Source of the DNA: Bryobacteraceae bacterium
GTDB taxonomy: Bacteria > Acidobacteriota > Terriglobia > Bryobacterales > Bryobacteraceae
Assembly (NCBI GenBank): GCA_041394945.1
Contig: JAWKHH010000001.1
Coordinates: 930,001-994,000, forward strand
DNA length: 64,000 nt
Direction: 5' to 3'
The notes under the pieces were generated by a model. It worked only from the letters and a program-made list of their open reading frames with translations. It did not search any database and was not told where the DNA came from. Position numbers and translations under genes: made by a program. This document shows positions 26,073 through 35,186 of this stretch, one piece after another (positions within the stretch are counted from its first letter, which is position 1; the number at the start of each line of letters is the position of its first letter).

Positions 26073-26906
26073 TCACTGTTGCCCGTATTTCTTGAAGATG
26101 CTGGTCACAATGCTCAACGCGGCGGGCTTCTGTGAGGCAAAGTAGAGGTAGTAGATCACCGCGTTATTCTTCGTCTTCATCGGCATCGGTTTCGGTACGT
26201 GCTTGAACCCGGCCTTATTGATTAACCGTTGCCGGAACCATTCAGCGAACTCCTCGTTCGAAACCTTCTGGTGGTCCGTCCCAAACAGGGTCTCTACTTC
26301 ACGATAACCCGCGTCTTTCCATGATTCATCACCCACGAGCCGCGTGAGCTGGTCCACCTTGCTCTGTAGGCTTTTCTCCATGCGCTTGCGCAGGGCGTTT
26401 CGGTTAATGTCCATGATCATGAAGTTCAGGAATATCTCGATCGACCCTGACTTTCCTGCTGCCTCTATGACCTCCCAGGTCAAGTTGATGTTGTACGGGT
26501 CCAGGAGGCAAAAGGCGCGCCGGTAGTCGCTGTGCTTCGCGCGAGGGAACACATCACGCAAGAGGATGGTGTTGCAGTCCCCCGTGTAGATCTTCACGTC
26601 GTCACGATCACCCGCGAGCTTGCGCAACTGCGTTGCCCTCGCCTTTTCCGTGTCGATGAAATGGTATTCGTGGAATGGCGGGCTCGTGTTCAGCGCGATG
26701 AGCGGGCTCCCCTCCACGGTCTCGCCCGTGGTCTTGCTGAGGTGGTAGCCGGGGCCGGCGAACGCGTCGACGTACAACCAGCTCAACCGGCCGATCTTGT
26801 CGCGACGCGACGCCTCCATGATCCGGGAGTACGCTGCCGCGTACTCGCGCACGATGGCCAGCTTGACTTCCGACCAGATGCCGATCTCGTCATACTCGAC
26901 CGCCAC
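26073..26906 (-). CDS. tcmP: Three-Cys-motif partner protein TcmP
   Basis: A 277-residue protein. The segment SWLYVDAFAGPGYHL resembles a nucleotide or SAM-binding methyltransferase-like loop. It is followed by GSPLIAL, YHFIDTEKARATQL, IYTGDCNTIL and FCLLDPYNINLTWEVIEA, features of the TcmP family. It precedes the DUF5131 three-Cys protein with no gap, which is the context that gives the family its name. Role unproven; nucleic-acid modification is a common guess. Confidence 0.87.
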   Translation of the reverse strand: MAVEYDEIGIWSEVKLAIVREYAAAYSRIMEASRRDKIGRLSWLYVDAFAGPGYHLSKTTGETVEGSPLIALNTSPPFHEYHFIDTEKARATQLRKLAGDRDDVKIYTGDCNTILLRDVFPRAKHSDYRRAFCLLDPYNINLTWEVIEAAGKSGSIEIFLNFMIMDINRNALRKRMEKSLQSKVDQLTRLVGDESWKDAGYREVETLFGTDHQKVSNEEFAEWFRQRLINKAGFKHVPKPMPMKTKNNAVIYYLYFASQKPAALSIVTSIFKKYGQQ

Positions 26907-27006
26907 AACAAAACTTTAACAGAATGTTTGAAGAATCACGCGACTTCCGTACGATATCGAACCTTTGTAAGTTGTCTGGCTCCCCTTTTCTTGGTTCCTT
27001 CCTAGG

Positions 27007-27267
27007 CTAGCGGCTTGCTTGGATGTGGTTCTCCACGGCCGCGAGTTCGATCCTCGTCTGTTCAATAATCGCGACAGTGCATGTGATGCAGAAGATGGGG
27101 TGGTTTGTGAACCCGCTCTTCATCCTCGGTATCCGAAAACAACGCTCGTTCTTCTCGACTGTCTTCTCGCAGAGGTCGCATGGCGTTGATTTCCCGCAGG
27201 TGTAGGGCTCTGGCTTGCCAGTGGAGATGGCGAGGAGCGATGGCGTCTTACCCTTTGGTTTTGCCAT
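27007..27267 (-). CDS. Small zinc-ribbon-like protein
   Basis: An 86-residue protein with two Cys pairs, PCDLC and FCITC, plus further Cys (TCGK, RCFR), consistent with a zinc-binding fold. Its first codons overlap the 3' end of the helicase gene by 20 bp, so it is translationally coupled to it. Possible DNA-binding or adaptor subunit of the helicase; inferred from position only. Confidence 0.68.
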   Translation of the reverse strand: MAKPKGKTPSLLAISTGKPEPYTCGKSTPCDLCEKTVEKNERCFRIPRMKSGFTNHPIFCITCTVAIIEQTRIELAAVENHIQASR

Positions 27268-29251
27268 CGAGTACCCCCTTGTACCGGCGCGTCAGGACGT
27301 TCAGAATGCCTTCCATCTCGGCCGTCGCGGCCTCGAACTGTTCTGTGCTCCACTGCTGGCGTGGCTGTGGGTACTTGTTCTTGAGCTCCTTGTTGATAAG
27401 CGTGACGCATGCCACGAAGTTGTTCGTCGCCGCGATGCCTGCGTTGATGAGCTCTCGTCCGGCGCGGTTGATCGCGAGCCGGTTGATAAGGAGGTTTGCG
27501 GCACGGTTGACCTGCTCGTTCAGCCCCTTTCTTCTCGTCTCCCACTCTCTCTGCGGGAGTACTTGGTAGGGCGCGGCGGCCTTGGAGGTCGTCCTTGTGC
27601 TCGTTTTGGACAGCACGATGGCTTCCGCCTGTTCGGGGTCCAGGCCGAGGGACTCCAGCTTCTCGCGTAATTCCTTGATGATGTCTTCCTGTTCAGCGGA
27701 CGTGAACTGCTCCTCGATCATCGTGTCCACGATCTCGTAGTTCACGACCGCTTGCTCCGAGAGTCGCATGCGTGCCGCGCCGCTCATGACGTTCTCCGGG
27801 GGCTGAGGTTCCTTCCCGCCGATGACTTCCTCCCAGAACTTCTGGTCGTCGCTCTCGAAGAGCTTGAACTCGCGCAGTCGCTCGTCGAGGTTCATGCCGG
27901 CGTGCGTCACGATGTGCCCGTAGTTGTCCGGGTGGCCGGGGCTGTTCTGGACGATCACCCGCAGGATGCGGCCGACGAACTGGATATAGGGTGCGAGCGT
28001 CCGGAAGGGCCGGAAGATCGCCGCGACGCTCAGCTTGGGGTGGTCGAATCCCTCGCCGAGCATTTGTACTTGGACGATGCAGTCGAGCTCGCCGCTCGTG
28101 AGGCGTCGTTTCACCTCAGTCTTCTTGTCCTCCTCCATCTCGCTGTAGATTAGGTCTGCCTTGAACCCGCGCGCCTCGTAGAGCTGGACGATCTTGCGGG
28201 CGTGGTTCACGCTGCACGCGACGGCGATGAGCTGGTGCGCGGTGCCGGTCTCGCGGAGCTGTTCGAGCCGCTGTAGGCTGTTATCAACAATGGTTTGGTT
28301 GCAGGGCTCGGAGAGCGCGATGCCGCGGCTGAACCAGTCCTTCTCCTTCATTGCGAGAACCTCGTCCAGCGTGTAGATCTTCGTCTCGCCCTTCGCCGTG
28401 AACTCCAATTCAGTCGGTGCCGCGTACGATGCGGTGATGCGCTTGATGTACCCTTTGAAGGTCGCCTTCTTGAACGGGTACCGGTAGACCAGATCCCCTT
28501 CGATCTCTTGCGCGTCACCACGGAAGGGCGTCGCAGTCATGTTGATCACGCGGGCGTCCTTGAAGTGCTCGTGGACTTTGCGCCAGCTATCGGCCGGGGA
28601 GTGGTGCGCTTCGTCCACGATGATCATGTCGAAGAAATCGCGCGAGAACTGGTGCAGCCACTTCTCGGGGTTCGTGGCGAGTTGCTGGACGTTCGTTATA
28701 ACGAAGTGCGACTTTTCGCAGACCGACAGGTTCCCGGAGTCAAGGGTCGTCGCAAACGGCCCGCCGATCATCGCCTCGTCGGTCAGGATGTTGCGTTTCC
28801 GCCAGAAGCACTTCTGCTTGTTCGTGACGTCCAAGGACTCGAAGATTCCTTCCTTGATCGTCAGATTCGGCGCGATGATCAGTACCCGTCCTTTCGCGAT
28901 CCCGAAGGGCGCAATGGCCGCGATACCTGACTTTCCACAGCCGACGGGGATCTGGATGACCGCCGGGTTCTTGCCCGTCTTGAAGTACTCGTACAGGGCC
29001 TTGTAGGCTTCGACCTGTGGTTCGCGGAGTTGGAGGTTCTCCTCGATGTGCGCGGAAGTCTTGAGGAAGAACTGTTCGAGGGGGATGTTCGAACGCACCC
29101 ACGCGTCCAGGTCTCGTTTACTAAAGAGCCATTTGCTCCCGACTTTGCTCGATGGAAGCGTTCCCTCCCTTGCCAGGTCATAGAGCGCTGTTTTCCCGAG
29201 TTGCAAGTAGCGCGCAGTCTCCTCGATGGTCATCCATTCTTCCTGAGACAT
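27248..29251 (-). CDS. SF2 (DEAH) helicase with N-terminal excisionase-type HTH
   Basis: 667 residues. Residues ~1-55 form a MerR/Xis-like HTH (MTIEETARYLQLGKTALYDL, then KVGSKWLFSKRDLDAWV). The SF2 core follows: motif I PVGCGKSGIA, motif II IIVDEAHH, motif III MTATPFRGD and motif VI QFVGRILR. A helical C-terminal region (470-667) completes it. ATG 29251 is chosen over upstream 29272 because AGGAG lies 10 bp before it and the HTH begins there. The helicase resembles those of type I/III restriction and other phage-defence systems. It is divergent from a GHKL ATPase gene across a ~145-bp promoter region. Confidence 0.9.
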   Translation of the reverse strand: MSQEEWMTIEETARYLQLGKTALYDLAREGTLPSSKVGSKWLFSKRDLDAWVRSNIPLEQFFLKTSAHIEENLQLREPQVEAYKALYEYFKTGKNPAVIQIPVGCGKSGIAAIAPFGIAKGRVLIIAPNLTIKEGIFESLDVTNKQKCFWRKRNILTDEAMIGGPFATTLDSGNLSVCEKSHFVITNVQQLATNPEKWLHQFSRDFFDMIIVDEAHHSPADSWRKVHEHFKDARVINMTATPFRGDAQEIEGDLVYRYPFKKATFKGYIKRITASYAAPTELEFTAKGETKIYTLDEVLAMKEKDWFSRGIALSEPCNQTIVDNSLQRLEQLRETGTAHQLIAVACSVNHARKIVQLYEARGFKADLIYSEMEEDKKTEVKRRLTSGELDCIVQVQMLGEGFDHPKLSVAAIFRPFRTLAPYIQFVGRILRVIVQNSPGHPDNYGHIVTHAGMNLDERLREFKLFESDDQKFWEEVIGGKEPQPPENVMSGAARMRLSEQAVVNYEIVDTMIEEQFTSAEQEDIIKELREKLESLGLDPEQAEAIVLSKTSTRTTSKAAAPYQVLPQREWETRRKGLNEQVNRAANLLINRLAINRAGRELINAGIAATNNFVACVTLINKELKNKYPQPRQQWSTEQFEAATAEMEGILNVLTRRYKGVLDGKTKG

Positions 29252-29281
29252 TTTGATGATTCTCCTTGCCATGTGATATCG

Positions 29282-29293
29282 TATGATATCATA
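29282..29293. promoter_or_regulatory. Perfect 12-bp palindrome in the divergent helicase/ATPase promoter region
   Basis: TATGATATCATA is an exact palindrome in an AT-rich patch of an otherwise GC-rich region, 31 bp upstream of the helicase start and about 100 bp upstream of the GHKL start. The related sequence GTGATATCGTATGATATC occurs immediately beside it. It is a plausible operator, perhaps for the Xis-like HTH domain. Confidence 0.45.
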
Positions 29294-29396
29294 TGATGCA
29301 AGATAATTGGTTGTGCTGAGTGCTCTGACCGCCTGATCGGCGGGAGCTATATCAAGGTGTGTCCAGGGACACTCGGGCGAAAGGGTTTGGTTCTAC

Positions 29397-31910
29397 GTGT
29401 CGTTTAAGTCGCAATTCTCGGCCTCGCAAGACAAGGCGCACAACCGTAACATCGCGACGAAGATCCATGAGGAGATGACAAAGCTCCGTGCCGGCGTTGA
29501 CGCATCGCCCACGACACCACGCCGCTGGGTCTGGGAGTTAATCCAGAACGCCAAGGACGTGAATATCGACGGAAAGATCCGTGTCCTTATCGAAGCCGAC
29601 CTGAACGGGTCGGACGCGCACGTCACCTTCAAACACAACGGTGGTGCGTTCTCCGCCGAGAACATTCGCTTCCTTATCGAGCAGGTATCGTCGAAAGACC
29701 GAACAAATAACAGCGACGGACGGCCGACGGCCACGGGGCGGTTTGGCACGGGGTTTCTTGCGACCCACCTTCTGTCCGAGCGCGTCCTCGTGAGGGGTGT
29801 TGCCGCGGGGAAAGGTTATGCGCCGAGGAAGTTTAGGCTAACGCTCGATCGCAGCGGCGCTGACCTGCAGGACATCATCGATGCCGTACAAGCGGCGAAA
29901 GACTCCATCCTGGACCTTGACGACCAACCAGAGCATATCGGGTACGTTCCCGGCAAGTTCAATACGGCCTTCCGGTACGAACTCACCGACAAGACCGGCA
30001 AGAAAGTGGCGAGCGCCGGTTTGTCAGATCTCGACATCTGCCTGCCCTACACGCTTGCATTCGTGAGGGAGATCGAAAGCGTCGAGTACCCGAACCGTCG
30101 GTTGAGCCTGGAGGACCCTGACGACGAAATGGCAGACGGCGAGGTATACATCCTTTCCGTGACCAGGAAGGACCTCGAGGGGGTCGCCGAGACCTCCTCG
30201 CTGGCCGTACTGAGCAGCGGCCTGACCACGATTGCGATACCGGTGAAGCAGACTGCCGACGGCGTGCGCATCCTTCCGCTCGGTCCTGACGTGCCCCGAT
30301 TGTTCTGCGATTTTCCGCTCCTCGGCACGGAAGCGTTCCCGTTTCCGGTGGTCGTAAACAATCCGACGTTCAATCCGACCGAGCCACGGGACGGTGTGTT
30401 CCTCACGAGGACGGACCGCCCCTTCCCGCAGATTGACCACAACAAGCGCATCATCGAGGATGCGCTCGGCCTCTACCTATCACTGCTCGACTACGCGTCT
30501 GAGAACGATTGGCAGCATCTGCATCTCCTCGCTGCCGTCAAGCCGGTTCCGTCGGAGCTAGCCCGGCTCGATCAGAAGTGGTACACCGCAGAGATCCTCA
30601 AGCCGATGCGAGACACGCTCTTGCAGACCAGGATCGTGCGGACGGCTGCGGGAACACTTGCTCCCATCCATTCGCCTGGGCGGAAGAGCAACATCTGGTT
30701 TCCGACCGGTGCCAACGAAAAAATCCGTCGTGCCATTTGGCGGTGCTGCAAGACGTGGATTCCCGCACAGCTTCCAGCGCAATCCGACGTGGAAGTCTGG
30801 CATGACATCATCTGGCCGGAGTGCGATAGACTCACGCTCGACCAGGTCGCCGTGTTCATAGAGGACGACGAGAGCATCGAAACGCTGGCGTCCGAATTAG
30901 AGGAGAAGGATGTCCACGAGTGGCTCATGGAGTTCTACGCCACGCTGAAGCTCGACGAGGCTGCCTTCCAGACGGTGGTCAACAAGCGCCGAATCTTCCC
31001 AAACCAGAACGGGACGTTCAAGCGGAAAGCCGACCTCTTCCGTGACGCCGGCGATATCGACGAAACGCTCATGGAAGTCCTTACGTTATTGGGGACGGAC
31101 CTGCGGGATCAGCTATTGGATACGGCGATTACGACGGACCTTGATGACTTGTCCGAAAGGGACGGCGCGTTCGTGGTCAAGGAGATCACGGCGACAATCG
31201 AGAGGAACCTCAACGATAGGGCTGCCACGAAGCGATTGCGCCCCGCGCTGGCCAAGCTGCTCCGGTGGTTCCGCGAGCACACGTCGCGAGCAAAGAAGCT
31301 CTTCCCGATACTGCACGACCAGAAGCACCTGCTGTATGACGACGAGGAAATCCAGAATAATATTGAGCGCGCCGAGGAACTAGAAGAGCTCCTCACCGAC
31401 TACAACGTGAAGGACGTTCATGAGCTTCGCGCGGTCATCGAGAAGCATGCCACGGTCCGGCAGCTCTTGCCCGTGACGCAGCAAATCATCGCCAGCCTCG
31501 GCATCACCTCCGTGGAAGAGTGGACGAGGGCGCTCGAAGACAAGAATCTCGCCGCGCTCTTCTCGCACACGTCCATGCCGGCGACCGACATGTTCGTCCT
31601 TGCCCAATCGTTGATCAAGAAGGCCAAAGCCCGCGTGAAGGCACACTTACTGACGCTCGACGAGTACGATCTCTCCGAGATGGACGAGACGGCGCTCACC
31701 GTCCTCGCAGGTGTCAAGAAGAACGACCGTGACGTTACCATCGTCGTCCGGCCAGCGTACGATAACACGGTGATCATCTACTATCAGTCCGAACGCGACG
31801 TCCTGGACTACGAAGACCACGAGCTCTGGGTCGATACTGGCAAAGATGTCCGGCGGATCACGTTGGGTCACATCCTGAAGACGACCGAGATTCGACGGTT
31901 CCCCGTATAG
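29397..31910 (+). CDS. Large GHKL (sacsin-N-like) ATPase, probable defence protein
   Basis: 837 residues, GTG start. The N-terminal ~200 residues are a GHKL/HSP90-like ATPase of the sacsin type: WVWELIQNAKDV (Mg/ATP Asn51), FKHNGGAFSAENI, and the glycine loop TGRFGTGFLATHLL. The rest is helical with no recognised domain, with an acidic stretch at ~480-500. Sacsin-like ATPases occur in several predicted phage-defence operons. The stop is 3 bp before the AlbA_2-HEPN gene, so the two are cotranscribed and probably act as sensor/switch and effector. Confidence 0.85.
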   Translation: MSFKSQFSASQDKAHNRNIATKIHEEMTKLRAGVDASPTTPRRWVWELIQNAKDVNIDGKIRVLIEADLNGSDAHVTFKHNGGAFSAENIRFLIEQVSSKDRTNNSDGRPTATGRFGTGFLATHLLSERVLVRGVAAGKGYAPRKFRLTLDRSGADLQDIIDAVQAAKDSILDLDDQPEHIGYVPGKFNTAFRYELTDKTGKKVASAGLSDLDICLPYTLAFVREIESVEYPNRRLSLEDPDDEMADGEVYILSVTRKDLEGVAETSSLAVLSSGLTTIAIPVKQTADGVRILPLGPDVPRLFCDFPLLGTEAFPFPVVVNNPTFNPTEPRDGVFLTRTDRPFPQIDHNKRIIEDALGLYLSLLDYASENDWQHLHLLAAVKPVPSELARLDQKWYTAEILKPMRDTLLQTRIVRTAAGTLAPIHSPGRKSNIWFPTGANEKIRRAIWRCCKTWIPAQLPAQSDVEVWHDIIWPECDRLTLDQVAVFIEDDESIETLASELEEKDVHEWLMEFYATLKLDEAAFQTVVNKRRIFPNQNGTFKRKADLFRDAGDIDETLMEVLTLLGTDLRDQLLDTAITTDLDDLSERDGAFVVKEITATIERNLNDRAATKRLRPALAKLLRWFREHTSRAKKLFPILHDQKHLLYDDEEIQNNIERAEELEELLTDYNVKDVHELRAVIEKHATVRQLLPVTQQIIASLGITSVEEWTRALEDKNLAALFSHTSMPATDMFVLAQSLIKKAKARVKAHLLTLDEYDLSEMDETALTVLAGVKKNDRDVTIVVRPAYDNTVIIYYQSERDVLDYEDHELWVDTGKDVRRITLGHILKTTEIRRFPV

Positions 31911-31913
31911 CCC

Positions 31914-32984
31914 ATGGACATCGCTCAAGAGACACTCGACCGCATCGGCCAGCCCGAAAGCGAGCAACTGGAATACAAGGCAGTGCTGCCGCCCGCCGCG
32001 ACCGTCGCACAACTGATGTGCGCGTTTGCGAACACCAACGGCGGAGCCATCGTCCTCGGCGTGGTCGAAGACGGCAACGAGATCGTCATCAACGGCCTCA
32101 GCGACGAGTTCCGTGCGGTACAGATCACGAGCAAAGCAATCGATCTCCTCTCGCCACCGCCCACGGTCAAGTCTGACTATGTCGTCCACCACGGCAAGCG
32201 CCTCTTCGTCATCGAGGTGCAGAAGTCGAGCGCAGAAGTTTTGCTCGGTGGCAAAGTCTATACCCGCATTGGTGAGCGGACATCGCTCAAGCAGCCAGTC
32301 CCTGTCAAAGCCATCCAGAACGCCGGCATCGCCCACATGTCAAAAGAGCTGGCGGATGATCGCAAGTCCTGCACCGCCGCGAGAGCGAAGCTGCTCGACC
32401 ACTACGAGAGCGTGCTTCGCATCCTCGACGACCTCAGCAAACTCCTGTATCCTAAAGGGTCCAAGGTCCCGACCGACAATCCTGAAGGCAAGATGCTCAT
32501 GCGCATCCTGTTCTCCTCCTGCGCGGACACGTTCGAGACGTTCATGTCGGACCTACTCTACGAGATCTACCTCGCTAGGCCTGAGGCACTCAAATCAGAC
32601 GCACCAGTGAGGGTCAAGGATGTCTTGGACTGTGCGGACATGCAAGAGTTCATCAGCCGCTACGCGAAGGACAAGCTCAAAAGGCTGCAACGCGGGAGCG
32701 TCAAAGAATTCATCGCGGACAACAAAACGATCAAATCACTGAAGGTGTTCGATGCGACGCGCATAGACGAGATCGAGAAGATCCTGCAGATCCGACACCT
32801 CTACACGCACCAGAACGGAGTCATCGACGAGAAGTTCCGGCAGCACTTCCCCGCGACTAAGGTCAACGACGAGTACCGGATGACGCTCGACGAATTCCTC
32901 ACGCACGTTGAGTATCTCGTACAAGCTATCGAAGCCGTCGATGACGCAGCGCGCAAGGACTTCAGGCTTGCAGCCTTCTCATAA
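31914..32984 (+). CDS. AlbA_2 (Schlafen-like) protein with C-terminal HEPN ribonuclease-like domain
   Basis: 356 residues. The N-terminal AlbA_2 domain shows ESEQLEYKAVLPP, MCAFANTNGGAIVLGVVED and LFVIEVQKSS, a family with nucleic-acid or RNase links. The C-terminal half is helical and contains IRHLYTHQNGVID with Arg294 and His299 spaced as the R-x4-6-H motif of HEPN ribonucleases. This is a likely toxic RNA-cleaving effector controlled by the GHKL ATPase. The fusion is not one I can match to a described system. Confidence 0.8.
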   Translation: MDIAQETLDRIGQPESEQLEYKAVLPPAATVAQLMCAFANTNGGAIVLGVVEDGNEIVINGLSDEFRAVQITSKAIDLLSPPPTVKSDYVVHHGKRLFVIEVQKSSAEVLLGGKVYTRIGERTSLKQPVPVKAIQNAGIAHMSKELADDRKSCTAARAKLLDHYESVLRILDDLSKLLYPKGSKVPTDNPEGKMLMRILFSSCADTFETFMSDLLYEIYLARPEALKSDAPVRVKDVLDCADMQEFISRYAKDKLKRLQRGSVKEFIADNKTIKSLKVFDATRIDEIEKILQIRHLYTHQNGVIDEKFRQHFPATKVNDEYRMTLDEFLTHVEYLVQAIEAVDDAARKDFRLAAFS

Positions 32985-32994
32985 AAACGCCTGT

Positions 32995-33978
32995 TCACTC
33001 GGGCTTCGTCGGAGGCTTCTTCGGTGCAGGCTGACTCAGTTCTGTCCGGAGGTCCTTCAGGTCGGCGCTGTCTTTGGGGATCTGGAGGGTGATGCGCCAG
33101 CCCTTGTCCTCTCGTCGTTGTGAGATGAACTCGACCCGCTGGAGTGCCGTTCCCTCGGGTGAGGTGTACTCGACTTTTCGCGCGTCAGCAAGCCACACCT
33201 GTTCGATCTCCAGCCAGAGGGCCATGCTCAGGAGCACGTCACCGAGGACCTTCAGCCCATCCGGAGTCTCCACGGTCACGTTGCCGGGGTAGGGAAAGCA
33301 CGCGGTCCTGACGACCGGTGGCTGTCCCTTCTCGATGTCCGCAAACGGATCGGTGACCTCTTGGACCTGGTGCCACAGGTCGTTCAGCGACCACGTCAGG
33401 TTCGTCTCCGTGTTCCGGAATATCGGCGCGAAGAGATCCGTCGACTCCGGCAAGACCAGATCCACCCTGTTCGGGGCAGGCACCTGCCACTCCCGACCAC
33501 ACCAAAATCTTAATGCCACGCGCACCGGCGCCGCACGCTTATGCGGGAAGAGAACGAAATCGAGCCGCATCAAGGAGTTGATCATCGCAGCGGAGACCTC
33601 CGACAACCGCCGCAACTGGATGCCATGCCGGTCCGCGACAGCGACCGCGTTCGGAGTAAAGCCTGAGGAACTCACCGCGATGGTGCACGCTGCCCCGATA
33701 GCATCTCGCTTCGCGGCGAGCTGCTCGATCCACGTCGCGTCCTGCCTGGGATGCCGCTTGCGGCACTCGATCGTGATCAGGATGTTGGTCGTTCCTGCGC
33801 AACTGCGGATGCTCGCATCGACTTCCCGCTTGCGCCCGGTGATCTTGCACAGAATCCGGTCCGGGGACGTGACCACGAGTCCGAGCGGGCCGGCATCCTT
33901 TTCTATCCGGGCGACGAGTTGCTCAAAGCCCTTCCAGTCGGAAACATCCCGTCGGCGACCTGCCATACTCCTCCACAA
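32995..33978 (-). CDS. Mrr-like restriction endonuclease
   Basis: 327 residues, convergent with the AlbA_2-HEPN gene (10 bp between stops). The N-terminal domain has the PD-(D/E)XK-like pattern of Mrr/type IV enzymes: REVDASIRSCAGTTNILITI followed by ECRKRHPRQDATWIEQLAAK, where Asp and Glu-x-Arg/Lys would bind Mg. Then IAVSSSGFTPNAV. The C-terminal part is less conserved and Pro-rich at the end. The first start is TTG 33978; ATG 33966 (MAGRRRD) is possible, although AGGAG abuts it. Likely targets modified DNA. Confidence 0.78.
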   Translation of the reverse strand: MWRSMAGRRRDVSDWKGFEQLVARIEKDAGPLGLVVTSPDRILCKITGRKREVDASIRSCAGTTNILITIECRKRHPRQDATWIEQLAAKRDAIGAACTIAVSSSGFTPNAVAVADRHGIQLRRLSEVSAAMINSLMRLDFVLFPHKRAAPVRVALRFWCGREWQVPAPNRVDLVLPESTDLFAPIFRNTETNLTWSLNDLWHQVQEVTDPFADIEKGQPPVVRTACFPYPGNVTVETPDGLKVLGDVLLSMALWLEIEQVWLADARKVEYTSPEGTALQRVEFISQRREDKGWRITLQIPKDSADLKDLRTELSQPAPKKPPTKPE

Positions 33979-34229
33979 CTTCAGTTTCTATCACCACGGC
34001 TGACGCCTCCTCCATTCCCGTGGCAAAGTAGGGAAGGAATCAGGTTCTTCTATTTCCAGGATACCGGCAGGTCCGGGCGATCTCAGAACTGGCGAAGAAG
34101 CGGTATCTCGAATTTGTCGCAATAAGTCCGGTTCTGGGCAGAACAGGGCAGAACACGCGCCACTGGGAGGTTGATCCGTACCAGACATGTGTTCTTCATC
34201 TCTGATGTAGAAGAAGCATTCTCAGAGGA

Positions 34230-35186
34230 TTATGAGTTCGGACTGACTCGAAAGCATTGTCGCAGGGCTTCGTGTCGTTCGCCACACATCAGCCAGTTGG
34301 CTGCCGACGCGTTTCCCAGACTGGCTCCAAGCACCAAATGCCGGATCGAATCCCGGGCGATGCCCATGAGCTCGCAACAGAGGGCGTCGGCGGCGACCGG
34401 ATCATCCGCGAAGACGAGACATCCCAGATCTCTTGCGTGGCCGTTCAAGGGTCCATTGCCCTCCATCGCCACAACGCCGTCTGCGATCACGTAGTGGAGC
34501 GGAATCGTGGCAGCAAGTTCGACTATTGAATTGTCGATTCCTTGCCAGTGGAGGACGTTCTTCGGCCAGCCATAGACCGAACCTGGGACCATGCCAAATA
34601 GATTCTTCAGGCTCAGAGTCACTCCGGCCCAATGATGGGTCTTGATCTTGGGCATCGAGATGACGACATCGGCTGCCAGCAAGGACCGGGGCAACCAGAG
34701 TTCGGAGAGCGCGGTAAGTGAAGTGGTGGTCGGCACACGGTGGACCTCGTCGTTGTTGAGATCCACGAACGTCGCTTTGCCGACATCGCGGAGCGCCGCG
34801 CCGAGACCACATTCTTCCAGCAGGAGCTCGGTGTCGCGCACATGACCCGGCCCTTCGCCCACGGTCACCTGGGCGGCGCCCAAGCGGTAGAGTCCATCCA
34901 CGGCCGCCGCAATGACCGTGGGATGGGTATTGATCGGCGCTGTGGACGAGTATTCGACAAGGTTGGGCTTGAGGAGAACGGTCTTCCCCCGGACGGCCGG
35001 AGAGAGCAACTTGAGGCCATCCCAGACAACTTGAATAGCCTTGTCGTAGGAGTCGCATCGAAGCACCGCTACACGAGACGGCAGTCGAGGCTTTGCCGGG
35101 ATTCTGCGAGAGAGGCTTTGATGGACCGCCCACCCGCCTGTTCCGGCAAGCGCCAGTGCCCCGATGGCATTTCGGCGATTCGTCAT
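34230..35186 (-). CDS. DUF362 domain-containing protein
   Basis: 318 residues with a Tat-like N-terminus (TNRRNAIGALALAGTGGW). The DUF362 body shows LLKPNLVEYSSTAPINTHPT, GEGPGHVRDTE, SMPKIKTHHWAGVTLSLKNL and DGVVAMEGNGPLNG. Some DUF362 proteins carry Fe-S clusters, but no Cys-rich cluster is seen here. Its start overlaps the prenyltransferase-repeat gene stop by 4 bp. Function unknown; a redox or carbohydrate-related role has been proposed for the family. Confidence 0.85.
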   Translation of the reverse strand: MTNRRNAIGALALAGTGGWAVHQSLSRRIPAKPRLPSRVAVLRCDSYDKAIQVVWDGLKLLSPAVRGKTVLLKPNLVEYSSTAPINTHPTVIAAAVDGLYRLGAAQVTVGEGPGHVRDTELLLEECGLGAALRDVGKATFVDLNNDEVHRVPTTTSLTALSELWLPRSLLAADVVISMPKIKTHHWAGVTLSLKNLFGMVPGSVYGWPKNVLHWQGIDNSIVELAATIPLHYVIADGVVAMEGNGPLNGHARDLGCLVFADDPVAADALCCELMGIARDSIRHLVLGASLGNASAANWLMCGERHEALRQCFRVSPNS

